A DNA stretch of 64,000 nucleotides, taken from NCBI RefSeq assembly GCF_000718635.1, contig NZ_JOBF01000003.1, positions 124,001 to 188,000 of the forward strand. The letters are read 5' to 3'. Within the stretch, counting starts at the first letter, position 1; each line of letters opens with the position of its first letter. Shown here in pieces: positions 52,857 to 61,344 of this stretch. Source of the stretch: Streptomyces varsoviensis (GTDB taxonomy: Bacteria; Actinomycetota; Actinomycetes; Streptomycetales; Streptomycetaceae). Both the position numbers and the translations under genes were made by a program. Under the pieces are notes generated by a model. The model was not told the DNA's origin. It searched no databases and worked only from the letters and a program-made list of their open reading frames with translations.

Positions 52857-53525
52857 TCAGGTGGGCAGGCCGGCGGTGGTCAGCCAGATGTGTTCGCAGG
52901 TCGAGGACGCCTCCCGCAACTTTTCGCGGGACTCCTGCGAGGCGTGGTAGAAGGTCCGCTCGATCATCCAGCACAGGGCGCGGGCGAGCGCCGAGGCTTG
53001 GTCCGGCCGGCCGCCGGGCTGGACGCCGGCGCGTTCCAGTACGGCAGTGATGGCCGCGATGAACAAGTCGGCCGTACGGTCCCAGAGTTCGCCGATCTCC
53101 GGAACGGTCAGCGACAGGTCGATCGCCGTGCGCATGACCAGGCCGTGGTCGTTCCACAGCTCGACCGTGCGCCGCATGGCCGCCGCGACGGCCTGGCGCG
53201 GCTCGTCGGCCTGCGCGGTGGCCCGGGACCGTTCCCACAGGTGCTCGACGGTCCGGGCCACGAGCGCCGTGACCACCTCCTGCTTGGAGCCGAAGTAGAA
53301 GTACAGGGCGCCGCGCGTGATGCCGGCGCCCTGGGCGACGTCGCCGACAGTCATCGCTTCGTAACCCTTGCTCGCCAGCAGGGCCTCGCAGGTGTCGAGG
53401 ATGGCCCGTTCGCGGACATCGCCCTTGCGCTCGGCGGCGCGACGGCTGCGCGGGGTCTGGGGGGAGGCGGGCTGGCGAGGGGCGGGCCGGCGGGAGGCGG
53501 GCTGGCGGGGGTCGGGGGCGTCCAT
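52857..53525 (-). CDS. TetR-family transcriptional regulator
   Basis: A 222-residue regulator. The first 30 residues are a Pro/Arg-rich disordered tail made of repeated RQPAS-like units. The HTH is ERAILDTCEALLASKGYEAMTVGDVAQGAGITRGALYFYFGSKQEVV. The ATG at 53525 overlaps the SDR stop by one base (TGATG), so it is cotranslated with the SDR. It likely represses its own operon through the palindrome at 54492-54503. Confidence 0.93.
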   Translation of the reverse strand: MDAPDPRQPASRRPAPRQPASPQTPRSRRAAERKGDVRERAILDTCEALLASKGYEAMTVGDVAQGAGITRGALYFYFGSKQEVVTALVARTVEHLWERSRATAQADEPRQAVAAAMRRTVELWNDHGLVMRTAIDLSLTVPEIGELWDRTADLFIAAITAVLERAGVQPGGRPDQASALARALCWMIERTFYHASQESREKLREASSTCEHIWLTTAGLPT

Positions 53526-54388
53526 CAGAGCTGGGCGCCTTCGGCGAAGTCGGTCGTACGGGAGAGGGCTGCCCACGCGCGGATGTCCTCGTCCACCGCC
53601 GTACGCGCGGCCGTGACCAGGCGCAACGCGTCCGAGCCCAGGACTAGATGGGCGGGCGGCTCGTCGAGCGAGGCGATGCGTACGACGGCCTCTCCGGCCT
53701 TGGCCGGGTTGCCGAGCTGGTTGCCGCTGGCCTTCTGGCGCGCGGCCCGGATGGGCGCGAACAGCTCGTCGTAGTCGTCGACGGACCGCTCGGCGCGGGT
53801 CATGGAGCGGCCGGCCCAGTCGGTGCGGAACGAGCCGGGCTCGATCGCCGTCACATGGATGCCGAACTGCGCGACCTCCTTGCCCAGCGCCTCCAGGATG
53901 CCTTCGAGCGCGAACTTGCTGCCGCAGTACGCGGACATGCCGGGTACGGCCATGAGCCCGCCCATCGAGGTGACGGCCATCAGATGCCCGCAGCGGCGCC
54001 GGCGCATGGGGGGCAGCGCCGCCCGCAGGGTGGCCACCGCCCCGAAGACGTTCACCTCGAACTGCCGCCGCACCTCGGCGAGCGGCGTCTCCTCGAAGGT
54101 GCCCTCCAGTCCGTAGCCGGCGTTGGCGATCACGACATCGAGAGCGCCGACGTTCCGCTCCACCTCCGCGATCACGCCCGCCACGGCGTCGTCGTCCGTC
54201 ACGTCCAGGATGCGGCCGTACGCGCGGGCGCCGCCGGAGCCCCCGGAGCCCAGTTCCTCGAAGGCCCGCAGGTCGCCCTCCGAGCGGACGGTGCCGACGA
54301 CGGTGTGCCCGGCGGCCAGCGCGGCCTGGGCGAAGGCCCGGCCGAGGCCGGTGCTGACGCCGGTGATGAGCCAGTTCTGCTGGTGCAC
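53525..54388 (-). CDS. Short-chain dehydrogenase/reductase (classical SDR)
   Basis: A 287-residue SDR. The cofactor motif reads LITGVSTGLGRAFAQAAL (TGxxxGxG), the NAG motif is VVIANAGYG, and the catalytic pair is SAYCGSKFALEG (Tyr-x3-Lys). GTG start at 54388 has GGAGGAG directly upstream; longer readings are not supported. Family members that start with QNWLITG reduce ketones or sugars. In operon with the TetR gene. Confidence 0.93.
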   Translation of the reverse strand: MHQQNWLITGVSTGLGRAFAQAALAAGHTVVGTVRSEGDLRAFEELGSGGSGGARAYGRILDVTDDDAVAGVIAEVERNVGALDVVIANAGYGLEGTFEETPLAEVRRQFEVNVFGAVATLRAALPPMRRRRCGHLMAVTSMGGLMAVPGMSAYCGSKFALEGILEALGKEVAQFGIHVTAIEPGSFRTDWAGRSMTRAERSVDDYDELFAPIRAARQKASGNQLGNPAKAGEAVVRIASLDEPPAHLVLGSDALRLVTAARTAVDEDIRAWAALSRTTDFAEGAQL

Positions 54389-54491
54389 TGCTCCTCCAGA
54401 TCTTCCGGGTCTCCCCAGCCCTCCGGGGTTTCCGGACAAGGACGTAGGAGGGGCGCATGGCCCCTCCCCTCCTTCGGAGTCTACACAGTGT

Positions 54492-54522
54492 CGATTTTTA
54501 TCGTCGATGTGTTGGTTTTCAA
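54492..54522 (-). promoter_or_regulatory. Probable promoter with overlapping palindrome for the SDR-TetR operon
   Basis: On the minus strand TTGAAA (54517-54522) is followed after 16 bases by TAAAAA (54495-54500). The palindrome CGATTTTTATCG (54492-54503) overlaps the -10 position and suits a TetR operator. The -35 overlaps the end of the nitroreductase gene. Confidence 0.45.
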
Positions 54523-55244
54523 CAGTCCGAGTGGCCGTGGAAGGTCGCGACCGCTTCGAGGGCGGCACGGTCGGCGGTGACCCCGTTCACCGGGGCGGTC
54601 TCGTCGGCATAACCGAAGGAGACCCCGACGAGCAGCTTTCCCTCGGCGGCCGGCAGGTCGAGTTCGGAGCGGACCGCGTCGGCGTAGAAGCTGAGCAACC
54701 CCTGCGGGCAGCTCGCCACGCCGTACGCGGCCATCGCCAGGAGCAGCGTCTGGAGGTAGGCGCCGGCATCGGCGGCCAGCCGGGCCCCGCCGTCGCCGGT
54801 GACGAAGAGGAACGCGGCGTGCGGCGCGCCGTAGAAGCGCAGGCTCTCGGCGTCGTACGCCGCCCGCGCCTCGTGATCGTCGGGGCCGATGCCGAGCGCC
54901 CCGTACAACTGGGCGCCGAACGCCGCCCGGCGCTCCTGGTGCACCGGCGCGTACATGTCCTCGGAGTACGGAAAGTCGACAGTGACGCGGCGCGCGGCGT
55001 GGGCCGCCTGCAAGGCGCCCGCCAGGCGCTCGCGCGCCGCCCCGCTCACCACCTCCACCCGCCACGGCTGCGCGTTGGAGTTGGACGGCGCGGCGCCGGC
55101 CAGCGAGAAGATCGCCCGCATCGTCTCTTCGGGCACCGGCTCCGGCCGGAACGCGCGGGTGGCGCGGCGGCCGCGTATGAGCTTTTCGGCGTGGGCACTC
55201 AGGGGGGCGGGGGACGAGGGGGAGGACGACGTCAGCAGGTTCAT
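54519..55244 (-). CDS. Nitroreductase-family FMN oxidoreductase
   Basis: A 241-residue protein of the nitroreductase fold: IRGRRATRAFRPEPVPEE at the N-terminus (FMN-phosphate Arg residues), then APSNSNAQPWRVEVV. The LLAMAAYGVASCPQGLLSFYAD segment is typical of the family. ATG 55244. It is divergent from a TetR gene and a GTAAACG palindrome covers the intergenic space. Probable role: reduction of nitroaromatics or quinones. Confidence 0.93.
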   Translation of the reverse strand: MNLLTSSSPSSPAPLSAHAEKLIRGRRATRAFRPEPVPEETMRAIFSLAGAAPSNSNAQPWRVEVVSGAARERLAGALQAAHAARRVTVDFPYSEDMYAPVHQERRAAFGAQLYGALGIGPDDHEARAAYDAESLRFYGAPHAAFLFVTGDGGARLAADAGAYLQTLLLAMAAYGVASCPQGLLSFYADAVRSELDLPAAEGKLLVGVSFGYADETAPVNGVTADRAALEAVATFHGHSDC

Positions 55245-55280
55245 GGGAGCTCCTGGTCAGGGGGCGGGAGACGAATTTTG

Positions 55281-55341
55281 GTAAACGTTCCCGTTTACTT
55301 CGATGACCGACCCTAACAGCAGGACTCGACCGAAGTAAACG
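55281..55341. promoter_or_regulatory. GTAAACG inverted repeat with extra half-site (TetR operator)
   Basis: GTAAACGTTCCCGTTTAC at 55281-55298 is an 18-bp inverted repeat. A third half-site GTAAACG occurs at 55335-55341, 20 bases before the regulator start. This strongly suggests that the TetR protein at 55361 controls both itself and the nitroreductase. Confidence 0.7.
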
Positions 55342-55360
55342 CGGACGTATAGTTGCGGGC

Positions 55361-55999
55361 ATGGGCGAGACGACAGGGGCGGCGACGGCGATGGTTGACG
55401 GCCAGGGGAAGGGCCAAGGGAAGGGCCGGGAGAAGGGTCGGGGAGCGCGGGAGCGGATTCTGAGCGGTGCGGCCCGGCTGTTCGCGACGCAGGGGATCAA
55501 CGCGACGGGCATGGAACAGGTCGCGGAGGCGGCGCCGGTGTCCAAGCGCACGCTGTACGCGCACTTCCGCACCAAGAACGACCTGGTGATCGCCCACCTA
55601 CAGGGCCTGGCATCGTCGGGCGCCACCTTGGAGACCGTGCTGACCCGCGAGGACATCCCCCCGCTGGAACGCCTCCTCGGCCTCTTCGACCAGCCCGCCC
55701 CAGAGGCGACCCCCGTACGCGGCTGCCCATTCATCGACGCCGCCGCGGAGTTCCCGGACCCGGAGAGCGCCGCCCACTCCTACGCCCGCGAACAGAAACT
55801 GCGGATGACACACCTGGTCACCACCCTGCTCACCGAACTGAACTACCCCGACCCTGGCCCCCTGGCCGAACAGCTAGTAACCCTCGCCGACGGCGCCGCC
55901 AGCCGTGCCATGGTCCTGAACGACCCCCGCTACGGCCGCCACGCCCGCGCGGCAGCCCAAGTCCTCTTGGCGCATGCTTTGCCGGAGGGCTCGGCGTAG
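55361..55999 (+). CDS. TetR-family transcriptional regulator
   Basis: A 212-residue regulator. A Gly/Lys repeat tail precedes an HTH reading RILSGAARLFATQGINATGMEQVAEAAPVSKRTLYAHFRTKNDLVI. The ligand domain includes GCPFIDAAAEFPD. The GTAAACG operator lies upstream. Later codons include an ATG 33 bases in, so the start could be either. Confidence 0.92.
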   Translation: MGETTGAATAMVDGQGKGQGKGREKGRGARERILSGAARLFATQGINATGMEQVAEAAPVSKRTLYAHFRTKNDLVIAHLQGLASSGATLETVLTREDIPPLERLLGLFDQPAPEATPVRGCPFIDAAAEFPDPESAAHSYAREQKLRMTHLVTTLLTELNYPDPGPLAEQLVTLADGAASRAMVLNDPRYGRHARAAAQVLLAHALPEGSA

Positions 56000-56090
56000 G
56001 GGGGTTGGTTGGGCTGAGGCCGGGGGGTGGGGCTGAGGCCGGGGGGTGGAGCTGAGGTCGAGGGTTGGGCTGAGGCCGGGGGTCGGCACT

Positions 56091-56582
56091 GTGGGTGGTC
56101 GGGTGCGGGTCTCGTCTCGGGCCCTTCGGACCCAAAGCGGAGCATGGGGGCGGGCGGGGGGCGGTGGGCCGGGGCCGGATCGCCCCCTACTGCCCGGTGG
56201 ACGGCTGAGACCAAGGAAGCTCCGCTGCGCGGCGCTCCACAGCGCGGGTCGGCCGGGGACGGTTTCCGCACATGGGGGCGGGGCCCGAGCCTGGGGAAAC
56301 TCAACTCCAGTGGCCAACGCGCCCGGTATGCCCGCTATATCAAGTTGAACAGGCAACAGGGTGGGCTTACCGCTCGATTCCGCGTCCGGTATGGCGCTTT
56401 TGTCGGGCGGCTCCGCCACCCTATGCGCTGCCGCCAACGGCGGAGCGCAGCGGAGCTGTCCTGGCGCCCAGCCCCAACCGACCGAAGAGGGCGAACCAAT
56501 CTCAGCCCACCACCCCCGCCCGCCCCCATGCACCGCTTTGGGCCCGAAGGGTCCGAGACGAACCCCGCACCCGCCCACCCAC
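56091..56582. repeat. Large imperfect inverted-repeat element
   Basis: Arms 56091-56230 and 56445-56582 (about 140 bp each) are mirror complements, with a core of about 77 bp at roughly 90% by eye and weaker pairing further in. The 214-bp loop has a few smaller hairpins and no gene. The whole 56000-56768 stretch is non-coding. A MITE-like or structured-RNA element is possible. Confidence 0.75.
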
Positions 56583-56768
56583 AATCCCGCCCCCACGAAC
56601 CCACCCACGAACCCACGCGCGCATGCACCACGCGCCCAGCCCCAGGCGGTACCCCAGCCGCGCGGGAAGCTGGGGGCAGCCCCGCCCTCCGGCCCGCCAA
56701 CCGACAACCTGGCATCTCCCCAGAGCTCGCCGCCTGCCCGTTCGTACCGATTCCGGGAGGAAGCCGCT

Positions 56769-57279
56769 GTGAAGACCATCGTGCAGGACGTTTACGGTTC
56801 CGTGGACGTGCTGGAGTTGCGGGAGGTCGACCGGCCCGCGCCCGCCGCCGGCGAAGTGGTGGCTGCGCAGGCCCCGGAACCCCGTCCGGGGCACGGACGG
56901 CGCCGGGTGGATCGAAGCGGTCGGCGCGAAGGTGACCGGCTTCACGCCCCCTCCCCCTGCTGCGCCGCGTCCTCACCCCTGACGGCACTCTGGTCCGTAT
57001 CGGCGGTGAAGGCGGCAGCCGCTGGCCGGCGGGCCTCGGCGCGCAATTCCGGATGGCGCTGCTGACCCGGCTCACGCGGCAGGAGACCTCCGCGGCCTGT
57101 TCTCCTTCGTCCGCCGGCAGGACCTCCTGACCCTCAAGTCCCTGGCGGAGAGGGGCTACCTCACTCCGGCCGTCGACAGTACGTACCCACTGGCCGAGGC
57201 CCCGGCTGCCATCCGCCGCCTGAAGGAGGGCCACCCGCACGGCAAGGTCGTCGTCCTCACCGTGACGCCGGACGCGTAG
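56769..57279 (+). pseudogene. Decayed zinc/NADP alcohol dehydrogenase (MDR family)
   Basis: Pieces of an MDR enzyme are visible in order: KTIVQDVYGSVDVLELREVDRPAP, a later segment encoding RGTDGAGWIEAVGAKVTGF in another frame, then a C-terminal part with DSTYPLAEAPAAIRRLKEGHPHGKVVVLTV. The middle (Rossmann core) is deleted and frames shift. GTG at 56769 would be the original start. Clearly non-functional. Confidence 0.8.
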
Positions 57280-57350
57280 GCCGCAGGCCACGAGCCAGTC
57301 GGGGCCCTATTACCGCGGGCTCCGCCCGCCTAGCGGAAGGCCGACCGGAC

Positions 57351-57449
57351 ATGGGCGTCACGCTCATCCTCGCCTGCGGGATCATTGGAGCCGTCTGCGG
57401 CCTCGTCGCCGTGATCGTTGTCAGCGGGCGAAGGCGGTACCGGCGTTAG
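57351..57449 (+). CDS. Very small single-pass membrane peptide
   Basis: A 32-residue frame: MGVTLILACG followed by a continuous hydrophobic helix and a basic end (GRRRYRR). GGAAGG lies about 10 bases upstream of the ATG. The signal-anchor-like layout is typical of actinobacterial small membrane peptides. It ends 30 bp before the MerR gene's terminal hairpin. Function unknown. Confidence 0.5.
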   Translation: MGVTLILACGIIGAVCGLVAVIVVSGRRRYRR

Positions 57450-57468
57450 TGCCCCGCCAGACGTCATT

Positions 57469-57489
57469 CACCCCGTAATTCACGGGGTG
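57469..57489. terminator. Hairpin between convergent genes
   Basis: CACCCCGT and its complement ACGGGGTG form a perfect 8-bp stem around a 5-base loop. The stop codon of the MerR-family gene lies within the hairpin. It may terminate both converging transcripts. Confidence 0.65.
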
Positions 57490-58244
57490 GCCGGAGCGTC
57501 CGGCGACGTGACGGCGAGGTTCGCGCGGATGAGGCTGTCGAGCCGGTGCCAGGCGGGGGACGAGACGTTGACGGCGCCTTGGATGAGGGCGGGTATCTCG
57601 GATGCGCCGTTCAGGCCGGGCGGTTCGTCGGGGCCGTAGCGTGCTCGGGTCGCCTCGGCGATGCGGCGGGCGATGGCGTCGATGCGGAGGTCGTCGGCGT
57701 CGAGGTCGTACGCGTGGTCGTAGTCGAGGAAAAGCTGCCGCAGCGCGGGGTCGGTCAGGGCCTCGTACTGGTCCTGGAACAGCGTGATCGCCCGGTCGGG
57801 GTGGGTGGCGAACACGAGGATCCACAAGTCGCGTTGCAGCTCCACCCAGCGCGGTGTGAACCCCCAGCGCGTCAGATGCTCCAGAAAGGCGCCGACCTCG
57901 GCGGGCAGCGCCGCCGACTGACCGCCGAGGTCGGCGAGTTGGCGCAGGCGCCCTTGGGCCGCTCGCAGAGCGCTGATGCGGGCGGTGAGTTCGTCGTCGA
58001 TCTCGCGCAGTGCCTGCTGGAACTGCTCGTCGGTCGCTGACCTCAGGTCCCGGATACGGGCCAGGGGAACGCCGGCTTCGGCGAGGGTCCGTATCTTGAC
58101 CAGGTCGATGGCGTCGCGCGCGCCGTAGCGCCGGTAGCCCGAGGCGTCGCGGTCGGGTTCGGGGAGCAGCCCTTTGTCGTGGTAGACGCGGATGGCCTTG
58201 ACCGACACCCCGACGTACCTGGCCAACTGCCCGATGGTGATCAC
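57480..58244 (-). CDS. MerR-family transcriptional regulator
   Basis: A 254-residue regulator. The N-terminal HTH and wing read ITIGQLARYVGVSVKAIRVYHDKGLLPEPDRDASGYRRYG. A dimer helix contains LVKIRTLAEAGVPLARIRDL. The long C-terminal domain (about 140 residues) looks like an effector-binding helical domain (YEALTDPALRQLFLDYDHAYD) of the TipAS/BmrR-like kind without the drug-pocket signature. GTG 58244 starts exactly at the fold; longer frames are rejected. Confidence 0.92.
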   Translation of the reverse strand: MITIGQLARYVGVSVKAIRVYHDKGLLPEPDRDASGYRRYGARDAIDLVKIRTLAEAGVPLARIRDLRSATDEQFQQALREIDDELTARISALRAAQGRLRQLADLGGQSAALPAEVGAFLEHLTRWGFTPRWVELQRDLWILVFATHPDRAITLFQDQYEALTDPALRQLFLDYDHAYDLDADDLRIDAIARRIAEATRARYGPDEPPGLNGASEIPALIQGAVNVSSPAWHRLDSLIRANLAVTSPDAPATP

Positions 58245-58298
58245 ACGCCCATCGTCCCACTTGACCTTTCCCCAGGGGCAGGGTCGCACCATGGCGCC

Positions 58299-58619
58299 AT
58301 GCCGAACACGAACGCGGACGCGAACACGAAAAACGCGAACACGACCATCGATCGGGACACCTTGCGCGAGCTGGCCGACGCGGGCAACGAGTCCGCCATG
58401 AACCGGTTGGCCGACCTCGCCGACACGGCGGGCGATGTCGAGGAGCTGAGCGAGTTGCTGGACGAGGGCTCGTCGCACGCCGGGTTCCTGCTCACGCGAC
58501 GCGCGGTGGCGGCGGGCGACGCGCGTGAGCTGCAGCGGATCTGCGACGCCGGGTACGACGGGGCCGGCGAGGAGCTGGCCCGGCTGCTGACGGCACCGGT
58601 CGATGGGCGGCGGGACTGA
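58299..58619 (+). CDS. Hypothetical small helical protein
   Basis: A 106-residue protein from ATG 58299. The first 20 residues are Asn/Ala/Thr repeats from a GCGAACACG DNA repeat. The remainder is helical with a TPR/ankyrin-like rhythm (AGNESAMNRLADLADTAGDVEELSELLDEG). Divergent from the MerR gene, 55 bases away, so it may be its target. No family recognised. Confidence 0.75.
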   Translation: MPNTNADANTKNANTTIDRDTLRELADAGNESAMNRLADLADTAGDVEELSELLDEGSSHAGFLLTRRAVAAGDARELQRICDAGYDGAGEELARLLTAPVDGRRD

Positions 58620-58767
58620 GCTGGCGTACTGCTTCTTCTTGGCCGCCGCGTCACCGGCCTCGAACTTCCCGGCTCCACCATGCGCCCGCGCGGGCGCTGA
58701 CGTGGGTCGAAGTACGCAGGGACGGTGAGTACGTGAGCTCTGCCCGGCGTGCGCGAAGCAGGCTTGG

Positions 58768-59403
58768 GTGGACGTCATGCCCACCACAGCCCGCTTGCCG
58801 TCCCCGGAAGACTCGGCGACCACTGCCCCGCCCGTCCGAGGTAGTTGGCGCGGCCCCCTCATAGCGGTCTTGATCGCCCTCGTCCTCATGGGGCTCCTCG
58901 TGATGCTGGCTCGGGCCTGCGAATCCATGAAAGGGGGGCCGGTGCGTTCGAAAACCGCGTACGAGGAACACGTCGCCGCCACCAAGGGCGCGGGAATGCG
59001 CACCGTCAGCCAGTTGCGGCCCGCACCGCGCCTGGCCGGTGCCTTGCCCGGAGCCTCACTGGAGTCGACGGCCGACGTCGAGGGCAGCACCTCGTGCGTG
59101 GACGACTTCGGGGCCGACAGCGACGGCGTCACCCGCGGCCAACCCATTTATTACTGGAAGCTGGAGTTCGACAGCCGACGCGACTACCTGACGGCGGTTC
59201 ACAACCTTCGCGAGGAATGGGAGCGGCGCGAGCTCACGGTGAAGGAGAGCCCGGGTCCGGCGGCGGGCAGGCCCGGTCAGGGACTGCCCGCCATCAGCAC
59301 CACCGACGAGCACGGCGTCGACGTGATGTTCGGGCCGGATCGCTACAGCGGTGCACCCATCGTGTGGGCCGAGGGTGACTGCGTTCGCCACACCGACCGC
59401 TGA
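58768..59403 (+). CDS. Single-pass membrane or surface protein, unknown
   Basis: A 211-residue protein with a short Pro/Thr-rich cytosolic start, one membrane helix (about residues 32-50, PLIAVLIALVLMGLLVMLA) and an extracellular domain with Cys97 and Cys203 or nearby (TSCVDDFG, EGDCVRH) that could form a disulfide. GTG 58768 or ATG 58777 are both possible. No family recognised. Confidence 0.8.
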   Translation: MDVMPTTARLPSPEDSATTAPPVRGSWRGPLIAVLIALVLMGLLVMLARACESMKGGPVRSKTAYEEHVAATKGAGMRTVSQLRPAPRLAGALPGASLESTADVEGSTSCVDDFGADSDGVTRGQPIYYWKLEFDSRRDYLTAVHNLREEWERRELTVKESPGPAAGRPGQGLPAISTTDEHGVDVMFGPDRYSGAPIVWAEGDCVRHTDR

Positions 59404-59424
59404 GCGGGAGCGCGCGTGGCGGCG

Positions 59425-59841
59425 TCAGGCCGCGTGGGGGCCGGGGGCGGCGCTGCCCTCGTACTGGTTGATGTTGGAGACGAGTTCGGTGATGCCGGGG
59501 TCGGTGTCGTACCGGCGCTGGTGGAGGGCGGCGATCTTCTTGCCGGTCTCGGGGTCGAGGTCGTCCGTGATGTCGAAGGAGACGAACTGGTCGACCAGGG
59601 GCAGGCCGATCTCGTCGGTGTGACGGTGGGCGGGGTGGATGAGGTACTCCCAGTAGCCCTCCAGGTCCGCTATCTGGAAGGTGGCGCCCCACTCGTATCT
59701 GCCGCCGTGGTCGCGGCCGACGAGGAAGGACTGCACGGAGGGGACGGCCTCGCCCTGGTGGCGAAGGCTGGCAAGGGCGTCTTCGATCTGCTCCGGCGTC
59801 GCGCCGGGCTTGAAGCTGAAGCGAACGCAGTGGTGAATCAT
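59425..59841 (-). CDS. Dabb (stress-responsive A/B barrel) family protein
   Basis: A 138-residue protein with a MIHHCVRFSFKPGATPEQIEDAL start and YEWGATFQIADLEGYWEYLIHPAHRHTD motif. Dabb domains fold as dimeric alpha-beta barrels and include polyketide cyclases and stress proteins. ATG 59841 has GGAAGGA about 8 bases upstream; a longer frame is rejected. Located between the accessory genes and the P450 pair. Confidence 0.9.
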   Translation of the reverse strand: MIHHCVRFSFKPGATPEQIEDALASLRHQGEAVPSVQSFLVGRDHGGRYEWGATFQIADLEGYWEYLIHPAHRHTDEIGLPLVDQFVSFDITDDLDPETGKKIAALHQRRYDTDPGITELVSNINQYEGSAAPGPHAA

Positions 59842-60105
59842 CAACGTATTCCTTCCGGGGTTCCCGGTTGTCATGACAGCGGTCGGTGTCGTGGGCCTCG
59901 CCGACCATCGGCGTGGAGGGGACAGTCCCGCCTCTTGTCGTCTTGTCGTCGGCCGTGCCGGACCCCGTGCGTTGCCGCTGCGAGGAGTCAGCCCTTCGAC
60001 AGAGGCGACGGAGCCCTTCGATGTTATCGCCTTCCGCTTTAGTTATAAGCTATCACGAAAGTTCTTGCCTGTTGTGCGCGCCGAGGGAGTTTTCTCGGCC
60101 GCCCG

Positions 60106-61326
60106 TCACCAGGCGACGGGCAGCGCCTCCAGGCCGTGGGCGACCGCGTTGTGCCGGAACGCGACCTCGTCGGGCGGTACGGCCAGCCGCAGGCCGGGGA
60201 AGCGGTGCCACAGGGCGAGGTAGGCGATGCGCAGTTCCAGCCGGGCCATCGCGGCGCCGATGCAGTAGTGGATGCCGTGCCCGAAGGCGAGGTGCGGTAC
60301 GGGGGCACGGGTGCTGTCGAAGCGGTCGGCGTCGGGGGCCAGGGCCGGGTCCCGGTTGGCCATCGGGATCGAGCAGACGACCTGCTCCCCCGCCTTGACC
60401 AGTTGGCCCCCCACCGTGACGTCCTCCAGGGCGACCCGGGGCGTCGGGGCGTGCACCACCGACAGGTAGCGGAGCAGTTCGTCGATCACCCGGTCCGCGG
60501 ACGAGGGGTTCTCCAGCAGCCCGGCCAGTTGGTCCGGGTGGCGCAGCAGGACCAGGACGCCGAGGCTGATCATGCCCGAGACGTTGTCGAGACCGGCGGC
60601 GAACATCAACGTGCAGGCGCCCCGCAGCTCCTCGTCGGTGAACTCGTCGCCGTGCTCGCGGACGAGCGTGCCGATGAACCCCTCGTCGGGGTCCTTGCGC
60701 CGGCGCCGTACCAGCGCGCCGAGGTAGCCCGTGTAGGAGTCCCGGGCGTCGGCCCGCTGCCGCGGTGTCAGCCCCGGCTCCATCTGCCGCTGGACGCGGC
60801 GGACGAAGTCGGGCCGGTCGTCGAGGGGCACCCCGATCAGCTCGCACAGCGCCGCGCCCGCGATGGGGCGAGCGTACATCTCCACCAGGTCGGCCGGCTG
60901 CCCGACGTCCTCCATGTCGTCCAGCAGCTCCCGTACGACCTCCTCGACGGGCGGTGCCAGGCGCTGTATCCGCCGGGCCGTGAACTCCGGCGTCAGCATC
61001 TTGCGCAGGCGGGTGTGCTCGGGCGGGTCGTAGCCCGTGAGGTGGCCGACGGTCTCCCGCGGCCGGGCGAGGTCGCTCTTCTCGTCCGAGGGGCCCACGC
61101 CGAACTGGAGCCGGGTGCTGAACCGCGCGTGGTCGGCCAGCACGCGGCGTACCTCTTCATACCCGGTGACCAGCCAGACCGGCGGGCCGTCGGCGCTCAC
61201 GTTCGGGCCGGGCGCCACCGCGACCCGGTTGACGGGGGCCCGCGCGTGCAGCCGCCGGACCGGGGCCCCGGGGCCGAAGCCCGTCCGGCGCGCGTGGTCG
61301 AACTCGTGCTGGATCTCCTGCGGCAT
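60106..61326 (-). CDS. Cytochrome P450, NRPS-associated type
   Basis: A 406-residue P450. The heme loop reads AFGHGIHYCIGAAMARLE, ExxR is in DELLRYL, and the I-helix shows AAGLDNVSGM in place of (A/G)Gx(D/E)T, so the oxygen-activating Thr is absent. A PLDDRPDF segment sits at the F-region. The ATG at 61326 is 18 bases after the upstream P450's stop and has AGGAG. The two P450s and NRPS are collinear, so this enzyme likely acts on carrier- or NRPS-bound peptide, by analogy to crosslinking Oxy enzymes. Confidence 0.92.
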   Translation of the reverse strand: MPQEIQHEFDHARRTGFGPGAPVRRLHARAPVNRVAVAPGPNVSADGPPVWLVTGYEEVRRVLADHARFSTRLQFGVGPSDEKSDLARPRETVGHLTGYDPPEHTRLRKMLTPEFTARRIQRLAPPVEEVVRELLDDMEDVGQPADLVEMYARPIAGAALCELIGVPLDDRPDFVRRVQRQMEPGLTPRQRADARDSYTGYLGALVRRRRKDPDEGFIGTLVREHGDEFTDEELRGACTLMFAAGLDNVSGMISLGVLVLLRHPDQLAGLLENPSSADRVIDELLRYLSVVHAPTPRVALEDVTVGGQLVKAGEQVVCSIPMANRDPALAPDADRFDSTRAPVPHLAFGHGIHYCIGAAMARLELRIAYLALWHRFPGLRLAVPPDEVAFRHNAVAHGLEALPVAW

Positions 61327-61344
61327 GTGCGCTCCTGTTGCCTC

